This document shows positions 30,979 through 40,005 of a stretch of 64,000 bases of DNA, one piece after another; position 1 is the stretch's first letter; the number at the start of each line of letters is the position of its first letter. The stretch spans positions 1,612,001 through 1,676,000 of the forward strand of contig NZ_JALJWH010000001.1 of assembly GCF_024168825.1 (NCBI RefSeq), read 5' to 3'. The notes beneath the pieces are model-generated. The model saw nothing but the letters and a program-made list of their open reading frames with translations. It was not told the DNA's origin and ran no database searches. The position numbers and the translations under genes were made by a program. The stretch is from Paenarthrobacter sp. A20. Its GTDB lineage: Bacteria > Actinomycetota > Actinomycetes > Actinomycetales > Micrococcaceae.

Positions 30979-31899
30979 TTAGATGGAAAGGGCCTCGCGC
31001 CAGCTGCGGAGGAAAGCGCCGCCGGCGTCGTCGTGGATGACGTCGTCCGCCAGTTGGAGGTCAGCGGCCGTCAGTATGGTGTAGGGCTTCACCGGTACGC
31101 CGTCTGCGGGCCGGACGTCCACGTGCTTTACGTCGTGATCGTTGTGGTGAAGCCAGTCTGCCATGGCATAGTCCGTGCGGGAATCACCCACGGTCCGCCA
31201 AGAGAGCGGAGTGATGCCCTGCGCCGCGAGCAGTTCGACGGCGCGGCTGGCTCCGAGGTCCTTGCCGAGGCGGACGGATTCGATGTCCGTGGAGATGATG
31301 GTGGGGTCCAGGCGGTAGTCCGCCGTGTCATCGGATTCCGGCGCGTGGTGGTCCAGGATTGCCGCGTTGAGACCATGCCGTCCCATGATGTCCAGGGCGT
31401 CGGCGTCGAAGAGTTTCTGTTCGGCCAGGTAGTCCGCGCTGGCCACGTCGAGGTGCTGCTCCACGGAAACCATGGCGCGCTTGGTCTCGTCGAAAAACAT
31501 GTGCGCGGAATAGTCCTCGGCAACCAATCGGCGTATATCGTCGCCGTAGGCCTTGGGCACTGCGAGTTCGTGGTCCACGTGGATAGGACCGGGGCCTTCC
31601 GCCGTGTAGCTGAACCACACAGCGCCCTTCTCGCAGATGGCGTGGATGACGGTGTTGGCTGGCATCCCGGCGGCGATCATGGGGCCCATGACCTGCTCGC
31701 TGATGAACGCATCCGAGCGGCCCGTGTTGAAAACGACGGGGATCCCGGCCGAAGCCAGGGCAACCATGTCCGCAATAATGTCCGGCTTGACGTCACGCGT
31801 CACAGGGCTGGCGATGGGGCCATCGACGTCCAGCAGCAACGCCAAAGGAGGCGTGGCGTGGGCAGCGGTCCGGTCAGTACCGTGGAGCGGTTGAGTCAT
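30979..31899 (-). CDS. HAD-superfamily hydrolase
   Basis: 306 residues. HAD motif I is LLLDVDGP (nucleophile Asp and the +2 Asp), motif II is VVFNTGRSDA, a Lys is found in the C-terminal third (VRLGKDLGASRA), and motif III/IV is TVGDSRTDYAMA. The cap between resembles Cof/sucrose-phosphatase-type hydrolases. Substrate unknown. It ends about 50 bp before the extended start of the Stealth gene on the same strand, so the two are likely cotranscribed and may share a polysaccharide role. Confidence 0.88.
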   Translation of the reverse strand: MTQPLHGTDRTAAHATPPLALLLDVDGPIASPVTRDVKPDIIADMVALASAGIPVVFNTGRSDAFISEQVMGPMIAAGMPANTVIHAICEKGAVWFSYTAEGPGPIHVDHELAVPKAYGDDIRRLVAEDYSAHMFFDETKRAMVSVEQHLDVASADYLAEQKLFDADALDIMGRHGLNAAILDHHAPESDDTADYRLDPTIISTDIESVRLGKDLGASRAVELLAAQGITPLSWRTVGDSRTDYAMADWLHHNDHDVKHVDVRPADGVPVKPYTILTAADLQLADDVIHDDAGGAFLRSWREALSI

Positions 31900-32027
31900 G
31901 CCCCTATTCTGTCAGTCCCCGCGGTCCCCATCACAGCTATGACGTCTGTGACGCCCTACGAAGGATATGGACGGCACTCGTGGAAAGGACGCGCCAGTAC
32001 CGACGGACATTGCTTGGTCACTGCTTC

Positions 32028-32534
32028 CTACCGGAATTTGCCTTCGGGATCCGGCGCGCATCGGGTGTTGCCGCCGAGTGTGGTTCCGAAGCTGCTCGTT
32101 CCAAGCTGCATGGAGAACTTGCCATCGCCAAAGCCTGTGGTCGTCTGGTCTCGGTTCGCTCCCGAGGGCTGGGTTTGTACAACTCTTAGCCCTTTGCTTT
32201 CAAAGACTTCCTTTACCGTCTTATGTATCGCTTCAGCCTGATCTTCTGAGATCGCGCCGTGCATGCTGTCGAAATTGAACCGAGTGCCCTCGGTCCCGTC
32301 CGGGAGGGGGCACGCCATACCGGGTTTATCGGGTGTAATTTTCGTCCAATCGCCCGGGGCGAGAGCTTGAATTTGTGTGAAGATGCCGAGGTATTCCGTG
32401 CGGGCTTGTTCCGGCTCCATGGTCTGCTCCGCGGTGCTGATAGGCGGGTTGGTGCTCGGCGCTGAGCCGCATCCTGCAAGGGTGAGAAGAATTACCGCCG
32501 CGGCAGTAAGGACGTGTCTGGACCTAGACACCAT
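32028..32534 (-). CDS. Lipoprotein, third of three paralogues
   Basis: 168 residues from ATG 32534; TTG 32549 is an alternative. A lipobox LTLAGC ends the signal peptide. The rest shares with the two upstream genes the blocks MEPEQARTEYLGIFTQIQAL, APGDW and the C-terminal GGNTRCAPDPEGKFR. Secreted and lipid-anchored on the outer face of the membrane. It is 85% or so alike in its N- and C-terminal blocks by eye to the gene at 33174. Function unknown; linked to the DUF1023 gene upstream. Confidence 0.82.
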   Translation of the reverse strand: MVSRSRHVLTAAAVILLTLAGCGSAPSTNPPISTAEQTMEPEQARTEYLGIFTQIQALAPGDWTKITPDKPGMACPLPDGTEGTRFNFDSMHGAISEDQAEAIHKTVKEVFESKGLRVVQTQPSGANRDQTTTGFGDGKFSMQLGTSSFGTTLGGNTRCAPDPEGKFR

Positions 32535-32603
32535 CAGTAGTCGATTCAACGTTTCTTGATTCCCTCTTTGGCCGCTGTAACCATTACCGTGCCCGTGGAG
32601 AGG

Positions 32604-33167
32604 CTATTTTGCTACCTCCGGGTCCGGGACACAGCGGCTGCTGCCATCGATTATTGTGCCGAGGTCGCCCGTGTATAGGGCGACGGATAACCCATCGGGT
32701 CCGAATGCAGTAGTGATGAGCAAATTATTCGTGGTGGTTGATTTATCGAGGGTCTGAACTTTGTACCCGCGTGATTCATAAAATGCTGAGACTTTCTGCC
32801 TGAGTGTCTCGCGCTCGGCGGAGCTGAGGGGACCCGTGGTCCGGCCGCCGGAGAACTGCTTGCCGCTTCCGGTGTCCTGGAAGTTGCAGTATCCACCTGC
32901 CGGTACGTCCTCGTTCACCCAGTCACCTGGTGACAAGGCCTGAATCTCATCGAGGAGTCCGAAGAACTCCGTTCTGGCCTCTTCCGGTGTCATATTCAAC
33001 CCATTCCCACCATTGGGAAGCATGTTGCTTGCGGCGGTTTGAGAGGGTGGGAGACCTCCATCAGCACTCCTGCCCGAAGACCCAGCGGCGCATCCGGACA
33101 CGAGCAGCAGCAGGACGGCACTGGTGGAAAGTACGCGTCTGTAAAGGGGGCGGTGCATGGTTGTCAT
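32604..33167 (-). CDS. Lipoprotein, second of three paralogues
   Basis: 187 residues. Signal peptide with lipobox LLVSGC. Shares EARTEFFGLLDEIQALSPGD and the ending SSRCVPDPEVAK with its neighbours but is the most diverged of the three. The leader CGATGACAACCATGCAC is common to this gene and the 33174 gene, showing tandem duplication. Six bases separate it from the upstream gene. Confidence 0.82.
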   Translation of the reverse strand: MTTMHRPLYRRVLSTSAVLLLLVSGCAAGSSGRSADGGLPPSQTAASNMLPNGGNGLNMTPEEARTEFFGLLDEIQALSPGDWVNEDVPAGGYCNFQDTGSGKQFSGGRTTGPLSSAERETLRQKVSAFYESRGYKVQTLDKSTTTNNLLITTAFGPDGLSVALYTGDLGTIIDGSSRCVPDPEVAK

Positions 33168-33173
33168 CGTTTT

Positions 33174-33695
33174 CTAGCGAAATTTGCCTTCCGGGTCGGG
33201 AACGCAGCGGGTGTTTCCGCCAAGGTTTATTTCGTACTTTCCGGTGGTGAGCCCCATGACGAATTTGTCGGGCCCGAACACGTCGGTGTGTCTGACGAAG
33301 TTCGGGCCGCCATCGGATTCTTGCTTCACAGTGAACCCCGTGGACACGAAGACAGTTTTTACCTTGTCGTGCAGAGCGTCCATTTCTTCCCGGCTCAGCG
33401 GACTTCGACTGGTATCGATTGAGAATTGGGTACCGTCAGACCCGTCCGGGAGCCGGCAGACATCCCCTTGATATTCGGAGGGCGGCGCGACATCCCAGTC
33501 GCCGGGGGCGAGGGCCTGAATCTTGTTGAAGAGGTTGAAGTACTCTGTGCGGGCTTGTTCTGGGTCCATGGTTTGCTCCGCGGTGCTGGTAGGTGGGTTG
33601 GTTCCAGGGGTTGTTCCGCACCCTGCAAGGGTGATTAGAAGGATGGCTGCGGCGGGAAGGATGCGCCTGTTAAGGGGGCCGTGCATGGTTGTCAT
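33174..33695 (-). CDS. Lipoprotein, first of three paralogues
   Basis: 173 residues. Lipobox LITLAGC. Blocks EQARTEYFNLFNKIQALAPG and GGNTRCVPDPEGKFR. Its ATG (33695-33693) overlaps by ATGA the stop that the DUF1023 gene would have if its reading frame were restored, so the lipoprotein was probably translated in coupling with that gene. Confidence 0.84.
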   Translation of the reverse strand: MTTMHGPLNRRILPAAAILLITLAGCGTTPGTNPPTSTAEQTMDPEQARTEYFNLFNKIQALAPGDWDVAPPSEYQGDVCRLPDGSDGTQFSIDTSRSPLSREEMDALHDKVKTVFVSTGFTVKQESDGGPNFVRHTDVFGPDKFVMGLTTGKYEINLGGNTRCVPDPEGKFR

Positions 33696-33720
33696 CGTGT
33701 CGCATTCGTGAGTTGGTCAT

Positions 33721-35709
33721 TCAAGCCGAGGGCGATTCTGGCTTGGTTATAGCTTGACTGGGTTCTCCTGTCGAAGTACCCGTAGATGCCGTCCTTGCCG
33801 CCTGTTTGTCCGTCGTGGGTTTTCGTTGGGAGTTCTGTGGCACCATCAGGTCCCGTGATGCCGTCCGTGCCGAAGGTGACGGCGCCGAATCCGGGGCTGC
33901 GGTGCTTTTACGCTGCCAGCCGAGCCCATGCCCGACTTCAGCTACGTGATCCCAGTCGTAGGTTCCCCGGTATACGGTGCCGCCGGGGTTCAGGTGGAGA
34001 TCGTTCACGGAGGTCACGTTATCAGGGGCCCCAACGTCCCCGACGAGAACGAGGTTATCGACAGGCAGCTCGGTTTTTGCTGCCTCCATGGCCCCGAGGG
34101 AACCCATGGAGTGCCCGACTGCTGTTGTCATGGCTGCGTTGTCGAGGTTTTGGTGAACGGCGTTGACCCCTGTCGCGTAGTTGCGAAGGGCAGGACCCAC
34201 GACTTTTGCTTGGTCGTTGCTGAACACACCCAGACCCTGGGCCGGCTCGACACCAATCCAGGCAACGACAGCAATCCGGTTCTTATCCAGCCCGTTGGAA
34301 CCGGCGAGTTTGCGTTGATCAAGCCGCTGATCATTGGCCTGTTTGGTCTTGGATGCCAGGTCCTTGCCGATGGTGGTGTCCAGCCCGGGGAGCTGGTAGG
34401 TGACGTGCTTGGCGGCGTCGAGGTCTCCCACGGAAATAGATGCACCGAACCCGGTCTCCGATCCTGTCCCGAGACTAAAGGGAGCGAAGCTGATTAGTTG
34501 CCGGATGTCGGATGGATCCTGAGGATTGGTTTTCGGCTTGCCCTGGCTGTCGTAGAGCGATTCCCAGACTTTGTTGACCATGCCTTCCTGGGAGCCTTCA
34601 TCAACTTTTCCGCCGTGCTCTTCGCGGTACTTCTTCCAGTAGTCGTGCATCTGCAGCAACTTTTTGCGGTTGGCAAGGTCCCTGGCGGTCGCGGTGACAC
34701 CGTTCAGGTTCCCAATAACGTCCGGAAGTGCATCGATCAGAAGGTGCTGTTCTTCACCGACGGTGATTTTCCCGGTGGCAGGCTCGACGGTGTGGCCGAG
34801 GCCAGACCACCACGTGGCTGTGGCTACGGGGTCCAGTCCTGGTTGGGTCAGGAGTTCCCGCAGCCGGGCGGTGCCACCATTACCGAGCCAAACCTTCAGT
34901 TGCGCTGCACTCATGGTTCCGATGTCGTTCAAACCCACTTGGTTTGGTGCTGCGTACTGGATGAAGAGCCCGTTGAGCATGCTGTCCGCCACGGCGCCGC
35001 TGCCGGCTGTTTCGAATGCGGTGGCGACCTGCTCTATCCAATCGGCGTCTGCTGCGTTGGCGGCGAGCAACCGCTCAAAACCAGCAACAAACGATTCAGT
35101 CTCGATGTTCACCCAGGAACAGGATGCTGTGAAGCCGCTCCAGGCGTTCCGGACTGCGACAAAGTGTGAGTTCAAGGTGTTCGTGGCAGTCCGGGACACT
35201 GAGGCGAAGCCGCGCAGCTTGCCCGGGTCAGCCGAGGTGGTTCCGGTTCCTGGTCCGCCGGCGAACCGGGGCCGGTCCCGCGGAGAAAACACAGCTGAAA
35301 CAGCCGGTGCAGGGACCGGCGTTCTCTCGGGCATCGGGTCCAAAATCATAGTTGCGACTGTCGCGGATGCTTTCGCGATGTCACCGGAGAGCAGTTGCTG
35401 TTTGCGGATGTTGTCGCGTTGCTGCCAGGCTTCCATGTTCTTTTGCCGGGCTTTCTCTTGCTGGGCCCTGTGCTTGGCCTCGCCGACATCCTCGGCCAGA
35501 GCCGCCAGGACACCTGAAAGCTTGCCGCGATCATCGGACCTGATGGCGCAGGCGTCCTTGAACAAGCGCCCGTAGCCCCCGTTGAAATCCTGCACTGCCT
35601 GCTCCACGGCCCCATACAGGAAGCCTCCCTCGGCACGCAGAACCTCGTCGGCGGAGTTTGCGGCAGTGATCAGCGCGTCGGCCGCGCCGTCATCAAAAGC
35701 AATTCCCAT
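33721..35709 (-). CDS. ESX-like helical N-terminus plus DUF1023 alpha/beta hydrolase, frameshifted near the end
   Basis: 662 residues as read from ATG 35709; the frame is open upstream but GGGGGCAGGC marks this start. Residues 1-110 are helical and alanine-rich with a coiled-coil-like part (EAKHRAQQEKARQKNMEAWQ), like WXG/LXG-type secretion modules. The hydrolase domain at about 470-620 has nucleophile Ser in GHSMGSLGA and GDVGAPDN after it. After KSTAA the current frame gives low-complexity residues, while the next frame continues PGFGAVTFGTDGITGPDGAT ... YGYFDRRTQSSYNQARIALG to a TGA at 33692. A one-base shift near 33905 has thus altered the last 60 or so residues. Confidence 0.8.
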   Translation of the reverse strand: MGIAFDDGAADALITAANSADEVLRAEGGFLYGAVEQAVQDFNGGYGRLFKDACAIRSDDRGKLSGVLAALAEDVGEAKHRAQQEKARQKNMEAWQQRDNIRKQQLLSGDIAKASATVATMILDPMPERTPVPAPAVSAVFSPRDRPRFAGGPGTGTTSADPGKLRGFASVSRTATNTLNSHFVAVRNAWSGFTASCSWVNIETESFVAGFERLLAANAADADWIEQVATAFETAGSGAVADSMLNGLFIQYAAPNQVGLNDIGTMSAAQLKVWLGNGGTARLRELLTQPGLDPVATATWWSGLGHTVEPATGKITVGEEQHLLIDALPDVIGNLNGVTATARDLANRKKLLQMHDYWKKYREEHGGKVDEGSQEGMVNKVWESLYDSQGKPKTNPQDPSDIRQLISFAPFSLGTGSETGFGASISVGDLDAAKHVTYQLPGLDTTIGKDLASKTKQANDQRLDQRKLAGSNGLDKNRIAVVAWIGVEPAQGLGVFSNDQAKVVGPALRNYATGVNAVHQNLDNAAMTTAVGHSMGSLGAMEAAKTELPVDNLVLVGDVGAPDNVTSVNDLHLNPGGTVYRGTYDWDHVAEVGHGLGWQRKSTAAPDSAPSPSARTASRDLMVPQNSQRKPTTDKQAARTASTGTSTGEPSQAITKPESPSA

Positions 35710-35806
35710 GCCTGCCCCCAAACCAGAACGATAAATCCAACGATTAGCATAACTGCTGTTTGGGCAATTGGAGGTCGTGGTGTTGTACGGCTTTAGGAGG
35801 TTGTGT

Positions 35807-35938
35807 ATGCCAGAGGATGCCAAGATGCACCGATTCCTGACGACGGAGCGGGTGGCCGAGGAACTGAATGTGTCAGTGAAGCAAAGCAAGGTGTTGCTTG
35901 AGCGGGTGATCTGCGGGAGTCCAGCTCCGGGGCCGTAG
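35807..35938 (+). CDS. Truncated small helix-turn-helix protein
   Basis: 43 residues from ATG 35807, with a strong AGGAGG six bases upstream. The start MHRFLTTERVAEELNVSV is that of excisionase/MerR-like HTH proteins (about 65-80 residues), but after the recognition helix the frame degrades into ERVICGSPAPGP and stops; a GVQLRGRR-like remnant is in another frame. Probably a decayed gene whose start signals remain. Divergent from the DUF1023 gene. Confidence 0.6.
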   Translation: MPEDAKMHRFLTTERVAEELNVSVKQSKVLLERVICGSPAPGP

Positions 35939-36030
35939 GAGCAGAAGCCGGAAGTCACCTTTTGGCTACAACCTGCCTGTGCCGCGGGTCACAAGTTCCG
36001 TTAGGGCGCCAACTTCCATAGGCTTGCAGG

Positions 36031-36330
36031 GTGATCTTCAAAGCTGTGGGCGAGGGACGCCCGTACCCTGACCATGGATACTCGGCGCCGCGGGACTGGG
36101 CTGCCTTGCCCCCGCGCCCTATCCGCCTCGATGAACTGGTAACCACCAAACGAACCCTGGATTTGGAGGCATTGTTGGCTGAAGACTCAACCTTCTTCGG
36201 CGACCTGTTCCCGCACGTTGTCCAGTATCAGGGCGTCATGTACCTCGAAGACGGGCTCCATAGGGCCGTGCGCACGGCGCTCCACCAGAGGACGGCGATC
36301 CACGCACGCGTCCTGGTGATCGATGGCTAG
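36031..36330 (+). CDS. VapB-like conserved small protein
   Basis: 99 residues from GTG 36031. The sequence GRPYPDHGYSAPRDWAALPP and LDLEALLAEDSTFFGDLFPH is a conserved actinobacterial protein often labelled VapB-family antitoxin, though no VapC toxin is next to it, so that name should be treated with caution. Its stop overlaps the start of the LytR_C gene by eight bases, so the two are cotranslated. Confidence 0.78.
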   Translation: MIFKAVGEGRPYPDHGYSAPRDWAALPPRPIRLDELVTTKRTLDLEALLAEDSTFFGDLFPHVVQYQGVMYLEDGLHRAVRTALHQRTAIHARVLVIDG

Positions 36331-37036
36331 GCTGACGGGTCCGGAGGTGGACACGTCCCCAGCAAAAAAACCTAAGCGTCCCAAGGATGCGACGCAGCTT
36401 CACGGCCACCACGTGGTCACCGGACCGGAGCTGCGGGCAACGTTTGCCGAGGATGCCGCGGCCCAGAAGAGCCGTTTCCGACGCCGGTTGTTCCACGGAA
36501 TCGTTCTTGTGCTGCTGGTGGGCGTGATCGCTGCCGGTGCCGTTGGCGCTTGGGCGATCATGAACGGCGTCATCAAGGTCCCCACCGCGATCGCCAGCAA
36601 AGCTCCCACCAGTCTGTGCCCCACCACCACGTTCGACTACGTCCCGAACGAAACGGTTAATCTCAATGTCTTCAACGCTACGTCCCGTGGTGGGTTGGCT
36701 GGAACCGTCGCTGAGCAGTTCACGGCCCGCGGTTTCAAGGTGGCGTCCGTGGACAACAGCGACACCGCCTACACAGGCGTCGGCGTTGTGGTTTCCGGAG
36801 TCAAGGGGCAAGCGGCCGCGTTCAATATCCAGCGCAACCTTGCCGGAACTGACTACTTCCAGGACAACCGCGAGGACGAATCCGTGGATGTCATCCTCAC
36901 CTCGGGCTACGAAGGCCTGGTGGAACCGGAACTGGTGGACCAGACTCCGGGGAAGCTGCTCTGCCCGCGTGAAGACCTCCGGATTGCAGACAACTCCAAG
37001 TGGCCGGTCGTCCCCACGCTTCCGGCGGGGCAGTAG
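36323..37036 (+). CDS. Membrane-anchored LytR C-terminal-domain protein
   Basis: 237 residues. A cytosolic basic N-terminus, one transmembrane segment (GIVLVLLVGVIAAGAVGAWA at about 55-75), then an extracellular LytR_C domain (VNLNVFNATSRGGLAGTVAE ... GFKVASVDN). The LytR_cpsA_psr catalytic domain is absent, so this is the stand-alone LytR_C type with a supposed wall-binding role. Stop one base from the stop of the convergent TetR gene. Confidence 0.86.
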   Translation: MARLTGPEVDTSPAKKPKRPKDATQLHGHHVVTGPELRATFAEDAAAQKSRFRRRLFHGIVLVLLVGVIAAGAVGAWAIMNGVIKVPTAIASKAPTSLCPTTTFDYVPNETVNLNVFNATSRGGLAGTVAEQFTARGFKVASVDNSDTAYTGVGVVVSGVKGQAAAFNIQRNLAGTDYFQDNREDESVDVILTSGYEGLVEPELVDQTPGKLLCPREDLRIADNSKWPVVPTLPAGQ

Positions 37037-37037
37037 C

Positions 37038-37724
37038 CTAGCTGGCCAAGGCGTTGTGGGACGGTGAATCCAACCGGAGGGGCCTGCCCTTTTCGTCGAA
37101 GCGGGCACCCGCACCCAGCTGGATGAAGCGCACAGTTTGAGATGTGTGGGCCTCGACGTCGGTGGCCGGGGCTGGCGGGGGAGTCTCGCCGTCGGGCGTT
37201 CGGTTGCGTCGTGCGGCGCTGGCAGACAGCGTTCCGAGAATGAGCCGGGCCAGTTGGGCGACGTCGACGTCGGGGAGGTAGCCCTGGTGGACACCGTCCT
37301 GCAGGATGTCCTGCAGCAGGACGTTGAGGTCTCCCACGTGGTCCGCGAGCTTCGCGAAGGAACCGGGGGAGAGGACCGCGGCCATGGCCGGCCCGGGAGG
37401 CAAGTGGCGGCGGCTCAGATCTTCCACCTGCGCGCGGACATAGAGGGCCAGCCTATCCACCGGATTCTCGAGTGCGGCCAGCGAATCGCGGAGGTCCACG
37501 ATGAAGCGTTCCGTCTCATCCAAGGCGTACGCGATGAGCAGTTGCTCCATGTCCGCGTAGTAGTTGTAGACGGCGGTGCGGCCGACGCCTGCGTGGCGCG
37601 CGACGTCGGTCATGGTGAGGCCGGGAAGGCCATGGGTGAAGAGGAGCTCTCCAAAGGCGGTCAGAATCCGACGTTGGGTCTCGGCACGTTGGGCAGCATT
37701 CGTGGCGGCCGTGATCCTTGGCAT
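37038..37724 (-). CDS. TetR-family regulator
   Basis: 228 residues. N-terminal HTH: RRILTAFGELLFTHGLPGLT then MTDVARHAGVGRTAVYNYYA. The ligand domain is variable, with an unusual Pro-rich insert NRTPDGETPPPAPATD near residue 185. A palindrome-like AGTGA-TCTG-TCACT lies 14 bp upstream of the start and may be its own operator. No other target gene is obvious. Confidence 0.88.
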   Translation of the reverse strand: MPRITAATNAAQRAETQRRILTAFGELLFTHGLPGLTMTDVARHAGVGRTAVYNYYADMEQLLIAYALDETERFIVDLRDSLAALENPVDRLALYVRAQVEDLSRRHLPPGPAMAAVLSPGSFAKLADHVGDLNVLLQDILQDGVHQGYLPDVDVAQLARLILGTLSASAARRNRTPDGETPPPAPATDVEAHTSQTVRFIQLGAGARFDEKGRPLRLDSPSHNALAS

Positions 37725-37737
37725 ATAGACACTTTAC

Positions 37738-37751
37738 AGTGATCTGTCACT
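37738..37751. promoter_or_regulatory. Candidate TetR operator
   Basis: Inverted repeat AGTGA at 37738-37742 and TCACT at 37747-37751, just before the TetR start and within its presumed promoter. Autoregulation inferred from position. Confidence 0.45.
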
Positions 37752-37768
37752 AAGAGCTGCGGGTTTTG

Positions 37769-38776
37769 TCAGGTGTCGCTGTTTCCTTCAGGGGCCCGGG
37801 CTGTGGTTTTGCGGGTGACCAGGTGTGGTGTCCGGACCACGCTGCCCGGTGGCTTTGCCCCTTCGATCCGGTCCACGGCACGGCCAACGGCGGCGGCGGC
37901 AAGGAGCGGAGCGTCCTGGCTGACAGAGGATAACTGGACATAACTCAGCTTGGCGAAGTTGCTGTCGTCGTAGCCGAGTACTGAAACATCGGCGGGAATG
38001 CTGATTCCCGCGGCCCTGAAGCTTTCCATGATTCCCAGGGCCGACCTGTCGTTGAAGGCGATAACAGCCGTTGGCAGATCGGCCTGAAGGATCTGCCCTG
38101 CCCCCATGCCGTCCTCCTCTCCTGGGCCGCCCGAAACAACCACGGGTTGCAGGCGATGCCGGATCATTTCCGTGCGGTACGCCTCCCGGCGTTTGTCCGA
38201 CGAGACTGCAGTGCCGCCGTCCACGTGGACGATCCGGCGATGACCCAGGCTAACCAGATGGTCAACGGCCAGTGCGATGCCGGCATGATCGTCACTGCTG
38301 ACCGAATCCACAAGATCGCCCACGTCATCGCGCAGGAGGCTCACCACCGGCACCTGGCGGGCGTGCAATGCCAGGTCATCCACGCTGAGGGTGGGAGCGA
38401 TGATGATCAACGCCTCGGCGCCGACGTCCAGCAAGGTCTCGATGGCGCGGGCCTCAGGTCGGCCTCCGGCCACTGCGCTCAGCGTTATCTCATAGCCCTT
38501 GGCGGACGCCTCCGCGTACGCGGCATCGACAATCTCCGCGTGAAACGGCTGTGAGCTGGAGAAGGCGAGGCCCAGGAGTTTGGTTCTGCTGCTCCGCAGC
38601 AGCCTCGCGCGGGAGTCTGCCCGGTAACCGAGATCGCTGGCCGCCTGCAGGACTCTTTGTCGGGTAGCTTCCGCCGCGCCGGGGGCGCCCCGCATCACGA
38701 TGGAAACCAAGGCGCGCGAGACGCCGGCCGCCTCGGCTACGTCCATCAGGGTGGGGCGGCGCTGCAGTTCTGACAT
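37769..38776 (-). CDS. LacI-family repressor
   Basis: 335 residues. HTH and hinge: TLMDVAEAAGVSRALVSIVM, then a periplasmic-binding-protein-like sensor (LLGLAFSSSQPFHAEIVDAA ... AVIAFNDRSALGIMESFRAA). GGAGG precedes ATG. Divergent from the Gfo/Idh/MocA gene over 107 bp containing two identical 14-bp operator-like sites, so it very probably represses both directions until a sugar-type ligand binds. Confidence 0.92.
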   Translation of the reverse strand: MSELQRRPTLMDVAEAAGVSRALVSIVMRGAPGAAEATRQRVLQAASDLGYRADSRARLLRSSRTKLLGLAFSSSQPFHAEIVDAAYAEASAKGYEITLSAVAGGRPEARAIETLLDVGAEALIIIAPTLSVDDLALHARQVPVVSLLRDDVGDLVDSVSSDDHAGIALAVDHLVSLGHRRIVHVDGGTAVSSDKRREAYRTEMIRHRLQPVVVSGGPGEEDGMGAGQILQADLPTAVIAFNDRSALGIMESFRAAGISIPADVSVLGYDDSNFAKLSYVQLSSVSQDAPLLAAAAVGRAVDRIEGAKPPGSVVRTPHLVTRKTTARAPEGNSDT

Positions 38777-38801
38777 ATTTCCTCCAGTTGCAACCAGTGT
38801 A

Positions 38802-38862
38802 TAGAACGATCTAGACGAGGCGTGAATCCCGTGTCAGTATGGTTCGACTAGAACGATCTAGA
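38802..38862. promoter_or_regulatory. Two identical operators of the LacI regulator
   Basis: TAGAACGATCTAGA at 38802-38815 and again at 38849-38862, 47 bp apart. Semi-palindromic with the central C-G of LacI-type operators. The pair could be bridged by a tetramer or two dimers over the divergent promoters. Confidence 0.8.
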
Positions 38863-38883
38863 AGATACGCATCAGGAGCTCTC

Positions 38884-40005
38884 ATGGTTTACCTTCAGCA
38901 TCCGGTCAGTGAAGACCGGCCCGTTCGTCTTGGTCTGATCGGAGCGGGGTGGATTGGAAGTTTTCACGCCGAATCCATTGCCCGGCGCATCCCCAATGCC
39001 CGACTCGAGGCAATCGCTGACCCGGCCCTTCCCGCGGTCCAGGCGCTGGCTGACCGGCTGGGTGTCCGCAAGATCAGCACTGACCCGGAGGATGTGCTGG
39101 CTGATCCGGAAGTGGATGCTGTCCTGATCTCCGCGCCGGCCCGCTATCATTCCGGGCTGATAGCGGCGGCGGCACGTGCTGGCAAGCATGCCTTCTGCGA
39201 AAAGCCAGGCGGCCGTACTGTGGAAGAAGTTGATGAGGCGCTGGAAGCAGCGGAGGCCGCGGGTGTGACGGTCCACTTCGGTTTCAACCGCCGCTACGCA
39301 GAAGACTTTGCTGCCGCCCGCCGACTCATTGATGACGGCGCTGTGGGAACCCCGCAATTGTTGCGGTCCTTGACCCGCGACCCGGGACACAAGGACGGGA
39401 TTGCCAATCCGGAGCGGATTGCACCGGGCACCATTTTCCTTGAGACCCTCATCCACGACTTTGATACCTTGAACTGGCTGAACCCCGGCGCTGTCCCTGT
39501 TCGCGTCCATGCAGTGGCTGACGCGCTGGTAGCTCCCGAGGCAAAAGAGGGCGGGCTGTTGGATACCGCTGTGGTCACCGTGACCTACAGCAACGGGGCC
39601 ATTGCCGTGGCCGAGGCCAACTTCAATGCCCTGTACGGCTATGACGTGCGCGGAGAGGTATTTGGCACTGCGGGGATGGTGACGGCGGGAGGCCCGCAGG
39701 CCAACTCGGCCACGAGCTACACTGCTGCCGGCATCAATGCGGCCACCGTCCGCCTGAACGTGGACCTCTTTCACGATGCCTACACGGCTGAACTCGCCCA
39801 CTTTGTGGATGCGGTGAGGGCTGACCGCGATGGGACCCAGGCTCCCGCGGCCCAAGGTGCTGGCGGAACCGACGCGCGGAATGCGCTGGCCGTTGCCCTG
39901 GCTGCCACCCGTTCGGCCCACACCGGGCTGTCTGTTGATGTGGCATCGATTGCCGCACTGCGTCCGGCGGAACCCGCGCTGCTCACTGTGGGGGACAACG
40001 CATGA
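38884..40005 (+). CDS. Gfo/Idh/MocA-family NAD(P)-dependent dehydrogenase
   Basis: 373 residues from ATG 38884 (GGAG upstream; the open frame from 38839 has no such site and overlaps the operator). Rossmann motif LGLIGAGWIGSFHAESIA, then the CEKPGG motif with the catalytic-region Lys, and LIHDFDTLNW containing the usual His/Asp. Members oxidise myo-inositol and related polyols or sugars. ATGA overlap with the isomerase gene. Confidence 0.9.
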   Translation: MVYLQHPVSEDRPVRLGLIGAGWIGSFHAESIARRIPNARLEAIADPALPAVQALADRLGVRKISTDPEDVLADPEVDAVLISAPARYHSGLIAAAARAGKHAFCEKPGGRTVEEVDEALEAAEAAGVTVHFGFNRRYAEDFAAARRLIDDGAVGTPQLLRSLTRDPGHKDGIANPERIAPGTIFLETLIHDFDTLNWLNPGAVPVRVHAVADALVAPEAKEGGLLDTAVVTVTYSNGAIAVAEANFNALYGYDVRGEVFGTAGMVTAGGPQANSATSYTAAGINAATVRLNVDLFHDAYTAELAHFVDAVRADRDGTQAPAAQGAGGTDARNALAVALAATRSAHTGLSVDVASIAALRPAEPALLTVGDNA

